Source of the DNA: an uncultured Mycoplasmataceae bacterium
Lineage (GTDB): Bacteria; Bacillota_I; Bacilli_A; Mycoplasmatales; Mycoplasmoidaceae
DNA length: 64,000 nt
Direction: 5' to 3'
NCBI GenBank assembly: GCA_947429165.1
Contig: CANEON010000003.1
Coordinates: 20,631 to 84,630 of the forward strand
The translations under genes and the position numbers were made by a program. How positions within the stretch are numbered: position 1 is the stretch's first letter; every line of letters starts with the position of its first letter. This document shows positions 52,539 through 61,528 of this stretch, one piece after another. The notes beneath the pieces are model-generated. The model saw only the letters and a list, made by a program, of their open reading frames with translations, was not told the origin of the DNA and searched no databases.

Positions 52539-53921
52539 ATGAAAACATTAAGCGCACAATTAAGCGTTGTTAATGACAGTAAAAGTATTGCACTAGTAGT
52601 AGTTGCTTGCATATTAGTTGTTGCATTAGTATGCTTAGCAATCTTACTGATTGTTAAATTCATTAATCGTAATAAAAACAAAACACTTAATAGTTCAACT
52701 TCTAGTCAAAACAACCAAGAAATAGAAAAACAACTTGAACTATTAAACAAAAAAAATCAAATATTGGATAGAAAACTAGAAGAAATTTCTGGTTATTCTA
52801 AAGCCCAAGCAAAACATGAACTTTTAAATAATTTAGAGAATGAATTATCTAAATACATCAACAAAAGAATTCATGATGCTAATCAAGAAATAAAGCAAAA
52901 TCAAGAAAAGATAGCTCAACAACTAATTGTTGAAGCAATGGAGTCTATTGCTGAAGAATCAGCAATAAACAATACAACTTATACCATTAACCTTAAAAAT
53001 GATAATGTCAAAGGGCACATCATTGGTAAAAATGGTAAAAACATTACTACTTTCAAAGAAGTTACTGGAGTAGATGTAATTATCGATAAAGAACAATCAA
53101 TTACTTTATCGTCATTAAATCCTAAAAAGAGAGAAATTGGTCGTTTAACAATGAACAAACTTCTTTCTAAAAACATTGATCCACTAACAATTAAAAAAGT
53201 ATACGAAGAGCAAAAGAAGGTTTTTCAACAAACCATAACAGATTATGGTATGAATGCGGTAGAAACAGATTTAAAAATCTATGATTTAAATAAGGCTTTA
53301 TACCCTTTAATCGGTAATTTATATTTTAGAACATCTTTTTCTCAAAATGCTTTAGCTCATTCTGTTGAAGTAGCGAAACTGTGTGAAAAATTAGCTAAAG
53401 AATTAAATGCTGATCCAATCAAAGCTAAAAAGATAGGTTTATTGCATGATATTGGAAAATCTGTTGATTATGAAACAGATTATGACCATGTAGGTCAAGG
53501 TGTATTAATTGTAAAAAAATACTGAAAGGACCACGATTTAATTAATGCAATTGAATCACATCATAATCAAGTTCCTCCTAATAATATTTATTCATGAATT
53601 GTTAAAATTGCTGATACTATATCAGCAGCTCGTCCTGGAGCAAGAAACACAACAACCGAAGAATATTTAAAAAGAGTTAAACAAATGGAAGACATCTGTT
53701 ATGAATTCCAAGGAGTCAATGAAGCTCACGTATATCACGCCGGTAGGACTTTATTAGTTTTCGTTGATCCAACTCAAATAGACGAAAATCAATATGAAAA
53801 ACTAGCATTTGATATAAGAAAGAAATTAGAAGAAAACGATTTAACTAATTTCTATCAGATTGATATTACTATTAATAGAACTAGTACTTTTACTACAAAA
53901 ACAACCCCAAAAATAAGATAG
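52539..53921 (+). CDS. rny: Ribonuclease Y
   Basis: A 460-residue membrane-anchored endoribonuclease that starts mRNA decay in Gram-positives. An N-terminal TM helix (about residues 17-40, IALVVVACILVVALVCLAIL) is followed by a coiled coil (45-140), a KH domain with GHIIGKNGKNITTF, and an HD domain with LLHDIGKSVDYETDYDH and ISAARPGARNTT. TATAAT at 52520-52525. Length is slightly below the usual 510-520 because the coiled coil is shorter. Confidence 0.95.
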
Positions 53922-53973
53922 TTAACTTTAGTTAACATTTTTGGTATTTAAACTATTAAAACAACAAAAGCAA

Positions 53974-54882
53974 TTAACAAACTTTAAAGAATTTTTTTAA
54001 TTCTAAAGCAACACCTTTTTCGTTGTTGGTGTTTTCTGTCATGAATCTAGCTGATAGTTTTGCTGTCATGGTTCCATTTTTCATAGCATGACCATAATGA
54101 GCTGTCCTTAACATTTCACTATCGTTATCACCATCACCAAAAGCGAAGCAATTTTCTAACGGAATACCGTAATAGCTTGATAAGTATTTAAGAGCCATAC
54201 CTTTTGATGAAAATATTGAATTAATTTCAATAATTGTTCCCGCAGAAGGAATTGATCATGTTCTTACAATTAATGTATTACTTAAACGTTTAATTTCGTA
54301 AGTAATTTCATCAATATATTTTTCATCTTTCATTAAGATAAGGATTGAGTGAATATCAGAGTTAATATTTGATCAATCTTTAGAGATATATTTAAACTTA
54401 TCGTTTTTTTCAATATGGAAGTGAGAATATAAAGATTTCTTTTGAGCTGGATCTTTAGGTTTTTTATAAATAAAAACACCGTCAATGTTTTCAATAATAA
54501 CGTTTTGAATTCATTGGTGGATCAGCTTATTCTTAAAGATTTGAATAGCAATATGATAGTTAAAACCTAAGTTTATTGGCATAAACTTATCGTTTGATGG
54601 GTCTGTTATATATGAACCATTAAAGTTAACCATTAATGTCTTTAAACCTAATTGTTTATAAAAATTAATAGAAGCTCTTCTAGGACGACCTGTTGCAATA
54701 GCAAACAAGTTGCCTTTTGAACAAATTTCTTTTACAACGTCAATTGTTTCTTTATCTAATTTACCTTTGTTATTTAACAAAGTACCATCTAAATCAGACA
54801 TTATTAAATATTTTTGTTCAAGTTCTTGAGCAATTTTTATGTTGTTTAATAGAGTTTTTTCTTTTTTAGTTGTTTTTTTCAT
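53974..54882 (-). CDS. HAD-superfamily hydrolase (Cof type)
   Basis: A 302-residue phosphatase of the Cof/YidA group. Motif I IMSDLDGTLLNN with the nucleophile Asp is at about residue 29; motif II AIATGRPRRA; motif III Lys in the C2 cap-side; motif IV FGDGDNDSEMLR. A basic N-terminal extension of about 25 residues precedes the usual start. Substrate is probably a sugar phosphate or other small phosphate; not determinable. Its ATG shares bases with the trpS stop. Confidence 0.9.
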
Positions 54883-55889
54883 TATCTGAATCCTATCTTT
54901 TTATAAACTTCGTCTATTTTTTTAGAAGCTATTTCATTAAATTTATTAGTGTTAGTAGTTAACATTTTGGAAATCTTTGAGAAATTCTTGTTATTTTTAT
55001 TAAATTTCTCTTGGAATTCTATTAAGAATTGTTTCAATAATGAAGCTAAATCTTTTTTAAATTCACCATAATTCTTACCTTCATATTTTTTAACAATAGT
55101 TTCTATTTTTTCATTTGATAAGCAAGAATATATTGTTAATAAGTTACTTACACCTGGTTGGTTTTTAACATCAAAATTTACTTTATTTAAACTGTCGGTT
55201 TTAGCGGACATAATTTTCTTAATAGAAACTTCCGGGTTGTCTAATAAAAAAATAGTTCCTTTTTCATTTTTATTAGATTTGGACATCTTTACAGATGGAT
55301 CTAAAAGATCCATAATTCTTGAACCGCGCTCAGGAATTAAAGGTTCAGGAACATTAAAAGTTTTGCCGTATTTATTGTTAAATCTATTTGCAATGTTTCT
55401 TGCTAATTCGATATGTTGTTTTTGATCACTACCTGTTGCAACATAATCTGAGTCATATAAAAGAATATCAGCAGCCATCAATGTTGGATATATCAATAAT
55501 CCAGTAGGAATATATTCGGTACCATTACTTGCAGATAATTTAGATGATTTATCTTTGAATTGAGTCATTCTTTTTAACTCACCAATTGTAGTATGACACA
55601 AAAGAACATGAGCAAGCTCAGTGTGAGCTGGAATTTCTGATTGAACAAATATTTTAACTTTTGATTCGTCAATTCCTGCTGACAAATAAGTCAAAATAAC
55701 ATTTTTAATGTTATTAGGTAATGTTTTAGCATCAAAAGTTGTTGTGATTGAGTGTAAATCAGCAACAAATGCATAAATATGGTATTTTTCTTGCAATTTA
55801 ATTAAAGGTTTGATAGCACCAAAATAATTACCTAAAGTAATTTTGTTTGTTGGTTGTATTCCTGTAATTATTGTTTTAATATTACTCAT
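54882..55889 (-). CDS. trpS: Tryptophanyl-tRNA synthetase
   Basis: A 335-residue class I synthetase. ITGIQPTNKITLGNYFGAI holds the HIGH-like motif (TLGN), and VKMSKSNKN is the KMSKS motif (about residue 197). DSDYVATGSDQKQHIELARN is also conserved. In this UGA-as-Trp organism it must charge both tRNA-Trp forms or a single UCA tRNA; those tRNAs are not in this window. Confidence 0.96.
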   Translation of the reverse strand: MSNIKTIITGIQPTNKITLGNYFGAIKPLIKLQEKYHIYAFVADLHSITTTFDAKTLPNNIKNVILTYLSAGIDESKVKIFVQSEIPAHTELAHVLLCHTTIGELKRMTQFKDKSSKLSASNGTEYIPTGLLIYPTLMAADILLYDSDYVATGSDQKQHIELARNIANRFNNKYGKTFNVPEPLIPERGSRIMDLLDPSVKMSKSNKNEKGTIFLLDNPEVSIKKIMSAKTDSLNKVNFDVKNQPGVSNLLTIYSCLSNEKIETIVKKYEGKNYGEFKKDLASLLKQFLIEFQEKFNKNNKNFSKISKMLTTNTNKFNEIASKKIDEVYKKIGFR

Positions 55890-55899
55890 ATTTAATTAG

Positions 55900-55918
55900 T
55901 ATAATATTTAAAATTATA
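55900..55918. promoter_or_regulatory. Overlapping divergent -10 boxes between trpS and the spx-like gene
   Basis: Plus-strand TATAAT at 55900-55905 points to the spx-like gene, and a minus-strand TATAAT (plus ATTATA 55913-55918) points to trpS. The two elements lie within 19 bases in a 35-base intergenic gap, so the promoters probably interfere. Confidence 0.45.
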
Positions 55919-55924
55919 CATAAT

Positions 55925-56383
55925 ATGGTAAAAATATTTATTACTAATGGTTGCTTAGGTTGCCGTAAATCAATAAAGTTTTTTCAAGACAATAGTGTTG
56001 ATTTTGTTAAGAAAGATTTTTCTAAAACTAAATTAACAAAACAAGAATTATTAGATATTTTATCTCTATCTAATAATGGTTTTTCTGACATTCTTTCAAT
56101 CAAGTCTAAAGAGTATAAAACTAAAAAGAAAGAGATTGATGATTTAACATTAAACGAAATGATAAACCTTATCATTTCTAATCCAATGATTTTAAGTCGT
56201 CCTATTGTTATCCAATATGATGACAATAATAAACCTTTTAGATTACTTGTAGGCTACAACGCAAGCGATATTGAAATTTTTTTAAGAAAAGATCATAGAA
56301 AGTTCTTCAAACAAAATAAAGTTTGTGGTTTTGAAGGTGTTTGCGGACAAATCTGTGGTAAATGCGGTGCTAATGGCAAATAA
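55925..56383 (+). CDS. spx: Spx/ArsC-family thioredoxin-fold regulator with Cys-rich tail
   Basis: A 152-residue protein. The redox motif NGCLGCRKS (C-x-x-C) begins at about residue 9, as in Spx and MgsR, and ILSRPIVIQYDD is the conserved cis-Pro region. Spx binds the RNA polymerase alpha C-terminal domain and responds to thiol stress; whether this is Spx proper or another ArsC-like protein is uncertain. The last 21 residues are an extension with four Cys (C134, C140, C144, C147; VCGFEGVCGQICGKCG), absent from typical Spx (about 131 residues), which could bind metal. It overlaps nadK by 11 bases. Confidence 0.78.
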   Translation: MVKIFITNGCLGCRKSIKFFQDNSVDFVKKDFSKTKLTKQELLDILSLSNNGFSDILSIKSKEYKTKKKEIDDLTLNEMINLIISNPMILSRPIVIQYDDNNKPFRLLVGYNASDIEIFLRKDHRKFFKQNKVCGFEGVCGQICGKCGANGK

Positions 56384-57143
56384 TACTTTTAATATAATTT
56401 CAAAAGAAAAATCTCAAGTTGTTAATAAACTTAACAACCTTTTAATAAAAAATAAATTCAAAAAGGATGTTAAAAATCCAAAATTTGTTTTCATCTTAGG
56501 AGGAGATGGTACATTTGTTAAAGCTTCTTCTCAGTTTTATTCTAAAGAAGTGAACTTGATTCATATAAACACAGGCAATGTTGGATTTTATTCTAAATTT
56601 AATAGTAAAAAACTACCGACAATTAATCAAATTGTTGACGAGTCTAACTATATAAATCCGGATGTTCTTTTAGCTAAAGCTAAAAATAAGTGTTTTAATG
56701 CAATAAATGAAATTGCTATTAAATCAACTAATACTATTTCGTGTGATATTTATATAGATAATGTTTTTTATGAATCTTTTAGAGGAAGTGGTTTACTTGT
56801 TTCTACCAAGACAGGATCAACAGGGTTTTGTAAATCCGCTTTAGGGTCTATTATTTTTCCAACCGTTGATGCATATGAATTAGTAGAACTATTTCCTACA
56901 TTGCATGCAAAGAAAAATTCTATTAGTTCTCCAATTGTACTAAGCACAAAATCAAAGATTACTATTAAAAATATTTCTTCAAATTACAAAAACTCTCTTA
57001 TTACTGATGGTATAGAAAAGACTTGTCTTTCTAATAAAGATTGTTTAACTTTAGAGATTATCAAACCTAAATTCAAACTATTCTTCACTAAAAACCAATC
57101 AGAATATATTAATAAATTACAAGAAACATTTATAAAAGGATAG
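56373..57143 (+). CDS. nadK: NAD kinase
   Basis: A 256-residue enzyme making NADP from NAD and ATP. The key motif FILGGDGTFVKAS is near residue 39, with HINTGNVGFY, INEIAIKST and STKTGSTGFCKSALG following. ATG 56373 (MANNTFNIISK) is chosen; it lies within the spx-like gene. N-terminal part is shorter than average but complete. Confidence 0.93.
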   Translation: MANNTFNIISKEKSQVVNKLNNLLIKNKFKKDVKNPKFVFILGGDGTFVKASSQFYSKEVNLIHINTGNVGFYSKFNSKKLPTINQIVDESNYINPDVLLAKAKNKCFNAINEIAIKSTNTISCDIYIDNVFYESFRGSGLLVSTKTGSTGFCKSALGSIIFPTVDAYELVELFPTLHAKKNSISSPIVLSTKSKITIKNISSNYKNSLITDGIEKTCLSNKDCLTLEIIKPKFKLFFTKNQSEYINKLQETFIKG

Positions 57144-57145
57144 TT

Positions 57146-57505
57146 ATGAAAAAAGGAAAATACATCTTCTTATCAATCATTACATTAGGCATCTTTTATT
57201 TTTGTACTAAATCTAAAGCAAAAAAGAAAGCTGGTAATACAAATACTAGTCTATCAGTCTCAAAAATGACAGGAATTGATGTAAATGCGTTTTTAAAAGA
57301 CATTGGTGGTAAAGAAAATATAATTTCTTGTGAGTCAACCATCTCAACTTTGAAAATTACATTTAAAGATGTTAAAAAAGTATTAGATGTTGAAAAGCTT
57401 AAAAAAACTTATAAAATTGTCGGTTGTATAAAGTCATATAACAAGATTACTTTCTTGTTTGGGGACAATTCACAGGCTATTGAAAGAGAAATTAATAGTA
57501 AATAA
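57146..57505 (+). CDS. Membrane-anchored EIIB-like domain protein without the catalytic Cys
   Basis: A 119-residue protein. One N-terminal membrane helix (YIFLSIITLGIFYFC) and a basic linker precede a domain resembling glucose-family PTS EIIB: FLKDIGGKENI, then STISTLKITF, KVLDVEKLKK and ITFLFGDNSQAIEREI. In EIIB the phosphorylated Cys lies in ACITRLRV; at that position I read STISTLKI, so Cys is replaced by Thr and the Arg pair by Thr and Lys. It therefore cannot act as a normal phosphocarrier and may be a sensor or adaptor. It follows nadK by 2 bases and ends at a terminator. Confidence 0.65.
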   Translation: MKKGKYIFLSIITLGIFYFCTKSKAKKKAGNTNTSLSVSKMTGIDVNAFLKDIGGKENIISCESTISTLKITFKDVKKVLDVEKLKKTYKIVGCIKSYNKITFLFGDNSQAIEREINSK

Positions 57506-57509
57506 AAAA

Positions 57510-57530
57510 CCACCAATTTGGTGGATTTTT
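57510..57530. terminator. Bidirectional terminator
   Basis: Stem CCACC-AATTT-GGTGG with A-rich sequence on the left and T run on the right. It terminates the EIIB-like gene and, on the other strand, the two-repeat protein gene that ends at 57532. Confidence 0.8.
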
Positions 57531-57531
57531 T

Positions 57532-57885
57532 TTATCTTTTAGATCTTCTTTCAATTGTAGCAATGATGTAATCCTTATTTTTTAAATAAGTTTCAGGCAT
57601 TGGTTTACTGTAATATTCTTTTTTACGGTTTCAAGAGTTATTTCTGTATTCGTTTCATTCAGATTCACTCATAGCCTTAATTTTTTCAGGGTTAAGAGTT
57701 TTAACCTTTCTCTTGTTTCTTTCTAATCAAGCAACAAACTGATCCTTATTTTTTAAATAAGTTTCAGGCATTGGTTTGTCATAATAAGCCTTTTTGTTAT
57801 TTCAAGAGTTATTTCTAAATTTATCTCATTCAGCATCGCTCATTGATCTAATTTGGTCAGCTGTTAACATTTTATTTTTTTCCAT
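57532..57885 (-). CDS. Two-repeat small protein, unknown function
   Basis: A 117-residue protein hidden by UGA Trp codons (five in frame). It consists of two tandem copies of a roughly 50-residue module: MSDAEWDKFRNNSWNNKKAY (residues 14-33) matching MSESEWNEYRNNSWNRKKEY in copy two, each followed by Y(D/S)KPMPETYLKNKD and a basic linker. At DNA level a 33-base block covering PMPETYLKNKD is identical in both copies, indicating recent duplication or conversion. It has no signal or membrane segment. The promoter is TATAAT (plus ATTATA 57916-57921), with AGGA before the ATG. Role unknown; it is surface-free and probably cytoplasmic. Confidence 0.75.
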
Positions 57886-57955
57886 GATATTTTCCTATTC
57901 TTTTAATATATAAATATTATATAAAATAAATAGTTATTATTAATAAATAAATCAT

Positions 57956-59170
57956 ATGCAATCGTTACTAGAACTATATAAAATCGGTCATGGACCAAGT
58001 AGTTCCCACACAATGGGCCCTTCAAAACTTTCAGGAATTTTCAAAGAAAAATTTCCTCAAGCTGATAAGATAAAAGTTATCTTATATGGTTCATTAGCTT
58101 TAACTGGGCAAGGACATTTAACAGATGTTGCAATCAGTGATGTTTTAAAACCAATTAAACATGAGATTGTTTTTGATGCTAAAACAAAAGTTAATCATCC
58201 AAACACTGTTGATTTTATTGGATATAAAAATGGTAAAGAAATTGGTAAGATGAGGGGAATCTCTATCGGTGGTGGTTCTGTTAAAGTAGAAGGAATGCCA
58301 ATTAAACAAGTTAAAGAATGTTATAAATTTAATTTCTTTAAGCATGTTTATAAGTACTGTAAGCAAAATAAAATGGATCTATATGACTATGTCATAAAAT
58401 TTGAAGGAAAGGAAATTATTGCTCACCTTAAAAACGTTTGAAAAGCAATGCAAAAATCTATTGAATTAGGTTTAAAACAAAAAGGTAAATTACCAGGAAA
58501 GATTGGTCTTGAAAGACGTGCATACTTAATGTACCATAACAAAGATAAAAAGATTGATAAAATGTTTTTAGGTACACCATCTCTTAAGCATTTATATGCT
58601 TATGCATTCGCATGTAATGAAACAAATGCCTCTGGTGGAGTAGTAGTTACTGCTCCTACTTGTGGAGCTTGTGGAACAATTCCTGCAGTAATGTATTATG
58701 CTAAAAAAGATTTAGGATTTAAAGACGATCAAATCATTAAAGCTTTAGCGGTTGCTGGAATTATTGGTAACTTTTTTAAAAGAAACGGTTCAGTTGCAGG
58801 CGCTGAAGGCGGATGCCAAGCAGAAGTAGGAACTGCATGTGCTATGGCTGCTGCTGGTTTTGCTTATTTGTATGGTAATGACATTGATGTTATCCAACAT
58901 GCTGCTAAAATCGGTATTACCCATCATTTTGGTTTAACTTGTGATCCGGTAATGGGTTATGTTCAAATTCCTTGTATTGAAAGAAATGCAACAGCTGCTC
59001 ATAGAGCAATAGAAGCTGCACAAATCGCTGCTATTAATAAAGATGAAGAAGATTTCTATGATTTAGATGATATTGTTAAAATCGCATATATCACAGGAAA
59101 AGATTTAGATCCTTGTTACCGTGAAACTTCAACTGGTGGATTAGCTAAACACTTTAAACCTAAGAAATAA
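57956..59170 (+). CDS. sdaA: L-serine dehydratase, iron-sulphur dependent, single chain
   Basis: A 404-residue enzyme deaminating serine to pyruvate and ammonia. The beta-type domain comes first (KIGHGPSSSHTMGPSKLSG, YGSLALTGQGH), then the alpha-type catalytic domain with [4Fe-4S] Cys in APTCGACGTIPA, GLTCDPVMGYV and PCIERNATAA, plus GAEGGCQAEVG. The linker is UGA-Trp at 58439. It has no ACT domain and is about 50 residues shorter than E. coli SdaA. Serine catabolism to pyruvate is unusual among well-known mycoplasmas and would feed acetate kinase. Confidence 0.95.
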
Positions 59171-59226
59171 TTAATGATAAAAAATAATCATATTTAATAT
59201 AATAAATATCAATTTAAAACAAAATT

Positions 59227-59421
59227 ATGAGTAGAAAAGATCAAATAACTGGTAAAAAAGCAATGAGTGGTAATACAAGAAGCCACGCATTAAACCATTC
59301 ACGTAGACAATGAGGATTAAATCTTCAAACAGTTACCATTAAAGAAAATGGTAAAACTAAGAAAGTAAAGGTTTCTGCCAGAACTTTAAAAACATTAAGA
59401 AAAAATAACAAATTAGCATAA
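59227..59421 (+). CDS. rpmB: 50S ribosomal protein L28
   Basis: A 64-residue bL28: MSRKDQITGKKAMSGNTRSH, then RRQWGLNLQTVTI and KVSARTLKTLRKN match the family. One UGA Trp occurs at RQWGL. Monocistronic, with a nearby TATAAT-like box and its own terminator. Confidence 0.94.
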
Positions 59422-59427
59422 AAATAA

Positions 59428-59452
59428 AATACACCATTTGGTGTATTTTTTA
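59428..59452 (+). terminator. Rho-independent terminator after rpmB
   Basis: Stem AATACACC/GGTGTATT, loop ATTT, then TTTTT. Located 6 bases after the rpmB stop; it also precedes the end of the converging BspA-like gene. Confidence 0.88.
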
Positions 59453-59464
59453 TTAAATGTTAAT

Positions 59465-60229
59465 TTATTTTGCTGTTCAACCAGATGGTAATCCTTTAGC
59501 TTTTAAAAACTCAAAGAGTTGTTGTGATGAAGCAATTTCCTTATTTAAAGATTCAACCTTTCCTGAATTTGGAAGACCTAAGAACGTGTTTTGACCTTCA
59601 AATTTTAATTCAGCATCATAATTCTCAGGTAAATCTCATGTGATCAAATTTAATATTTTACAATTAGAAAATGCAAGATTACCGATTACTTTTAATTTGC
59701 TTCATAATGATATTGAAGTTAATTTATAATCATTACAAAAACAACCAGCTCCCATTGTTTCTAAACCTTTTGATAAAGTTACTGAATTTAAAAAAATACA
59801 GTCAGCAAAAACCCCTTTAAAAAGATTTTTTATACTATCGGGTAAAGTTACTGAAGTTAATGAAGAGCAATATCTAAAAGCATTTTCTCCAATTGAAGTG
59901 CATTGAGAACCGTTAGCAAAGGTTAGATTTTTAATAAATGTAGGGATTGCTGATACCGTTGAACCGTTGTAAAAAGCATTATCGGTAATACTTGCTACTT
60001 TAGAAGGGATTTGGATAATATCGCATATATTTTTATATTCAGATAAATCAATCCCATTTTTAAACCCTAATAAAATATTGTTTTGAATATCATAAACATC
60101 ATAAGGTAATGCATTTTCAGGTACAAAATCTGATGAAGACCCACAACTTGTAGCTGCAAAGGGAATTGTTGAAATAATTCCTAATCCGCAAGTTATACTT
60201 GCTAAAGTTTTAATTAATTTTTTGTTCAT
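59465..60229 (-). CDS. BspA-like leucine-rich repeat lipoprotein
   Basis: A 254-residue lipoprotein. Signal peptide MNKKLIKTLASITCGLGIIS ends in lipobox AATSC. A short module YDIQNNILLGFKNGID follows, then LRR_5/BspA-type repeats: CTSIGENAFRYCSSLTSVTL, KNLFKGVFADCIFLNSVTL, LETMGAGCFCNDYKLTSISL. The tail AKGLPSGWTAK is shared with the neighbouring gene. UGA Trp near 59700 continues the frame past a standard-code stop. Such proteins are surface adhesins in trichomonads, treponemes and some mycoplasmas; role here is inferred only. Confidence 0.85.
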
Positions 60230-60281
60230 TTTTTTAATCTTCTATACGATAATGTACTTGTTTTTTTTATTAAATGTAAAT

Positions 60282-61133
60282 TTATTTTGCTTTTCAGCCA
60301 GATGGTAACCCACCTTTTTCTACTAAATATTGAAGTAATTCATTACTACCGTGTCCTTTAACTTGATTAGTTATAGAAACTTCCCCTTTTTCGGCCACTT
60401 GTGAAAATGATGTAGATCCTAAAATAGTTCCGCCTTTTCAAGTGTTTCATGTAATACTACTTAAATTTGAACCTACAAAAACATCGTTACCAATCGTTGT
60501 TAGACTGCTTGGAAATTTAACAGAAACTAGTGATAGGCAGGAGTTAAAAGCGCAATCGTTAATTGTTGATAAATTGGTATTTGATAAATCAACAGAAGTC
60601 AATGAAATAGATCTAGCAAAAGCAAAATCACCAATCACTTTTAAATTTTTAGGAAATTTTACAGAAGTTAGTTTACTTCCCGAAAAACATTCCATACCAG
60701 TAAGGGAAGTTAAACTATTACAATTAGAAAAATCAATTTGAGTAAATCCCCCTTTATTAAAACATTGACTATTAAGGGAAGTAAGCATAGATTCTTTAGC
60801 AAAACTTACTTTTGTAATAAATTTTGGAATAGTCGTAATGTGAGAGACACTAATAAAAAAAGCTTGATATGCAATACTTGTTACATTAGCTGGAATTACG
60901 ATTGAATTACAATCAGTAAATTTATCTTTATAAATTTCAGAATCCGGATTGTTTAAAAAATCACTTCTAAATCCTTGCAAAATACCATTTGCGTCTATTT
61001 TATAAACATCTTCAGGTAACGGAATTATTTTTTCTGATGAGCATCCACAACTAGTAGTGGCAAAAGGGATTGATGAAGTGATTGCAATTCCTGATGCAAC
61101 ACACAAAATTGATTTTAGTATTTTCTTATTCAT
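60282..61133 (-). CDS. BspA-like leucine-rich repeat lipoprotein (paralogue)
   Basis: A 283-residue paralogue of the gene at 59465, in tandem. Signal peptide MNKKILKSILCVASGIAITS with lipobox ATTSC; module YKIDANGILQGFRSDF; LRR_5-type repeats such as KLTSVKFPKNLKVIGDFAFA and CLSLVSVKFPSSLTTIGNDV; C-terminal EKGGLPSGWKAK. UGA Trp codons are needed after residue 228. A 52-base gap with a T8 run (plus strand 60261-60268) separates it from the next gene. Export by the lipoprotein pathway and maturation by LspA are expected. Confidence 0.85.
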
Positions 61134-61188
61134 ATTTGTTTTCTATATGATAATTATATTCTTTTTTTAGAATAGTTTTTGAAAATAA

Positions 61189-61216
61189 TAAAAAAACGCA
61201 CATTGAAGTGCATTTG
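61189..61216 (-). terminator. Terminator after hpf
   Basis: Read on the minus strand, AAATGCAC-TTCA-ATGTGCGTTTTTTT forms a 6-8 bp stem with a U-tract. It is six bases past the hpf stop and separates hpf from the upstream promoter region of the BspA-like genes. Confidence 0.75.
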
Positions 61217-61221
61217 ATTTT

Positions 61222-61518
61222 TTATCTATCTTTGAACTGTGTTTTTACACGTCTTAATTGATCGGTAATTTTGTCAGCGCATGAATTAATAGCTGTAATT
61301 ACATCATATTCGTTTGCTTCAGCCCTAATAACACCTTTAGTTTTTACTGAAACATTCATTCTTGCTGTATATTTGTTTTGTTTAGAATAGAAGACAATTT
61401 CTGCTTTAGCTTCTGGTAAAACAAAGTGAAACACTTCGAAACTATCCATTTTTTCTTGTAAATGAGCTAATATAGCATCACTTTTAGTGCAATCTTTTCA
61501 TCTAACTGTAAAATTCAT
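61222..61518 (-). CDS. hpf: Short ribosome hibernation promoting factor
   Basis: A 98-residue HPF/RaiA. MNFTVRWKDCTKSDAILAHL is the usual start with the first helix, and VSVKTKGVIRAEANEYDVITA then SCADKITDQLRRVKTQFKDR complete the domain. The N-terminus (before a UGA Trp) must be read under code 4, giving ATG 61518 behind TAAGGAGAA. It lacks the long-form C-terminal domain of Firmicute HPF. Confidence 0.88.
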
Positions 61519-61528
61519 ATTTTTCTCC

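Noticed and set aside
53922..53945. GTTAAC-TTTA-GTTAAC hairpin after rny as terminator
   Set aside because: The 6-bp AT-rich stem with an interrupted T run is too weak to call with confidence.
57532..57885. Direct repeats considered as a CRISPR array or mobile element end
   Set aside because: Only two copies, spaced about 160 bases, and they lie in frame in a coding sequence with paired protein modules.
60442..60741. 99-codon plus-strand open frame inside the BspA-like gene
   Set aside because: It is the complement of an intact lipoprotein gene with signal peptide and repeats; no promoter, ribosome binding site or recognisable domain.
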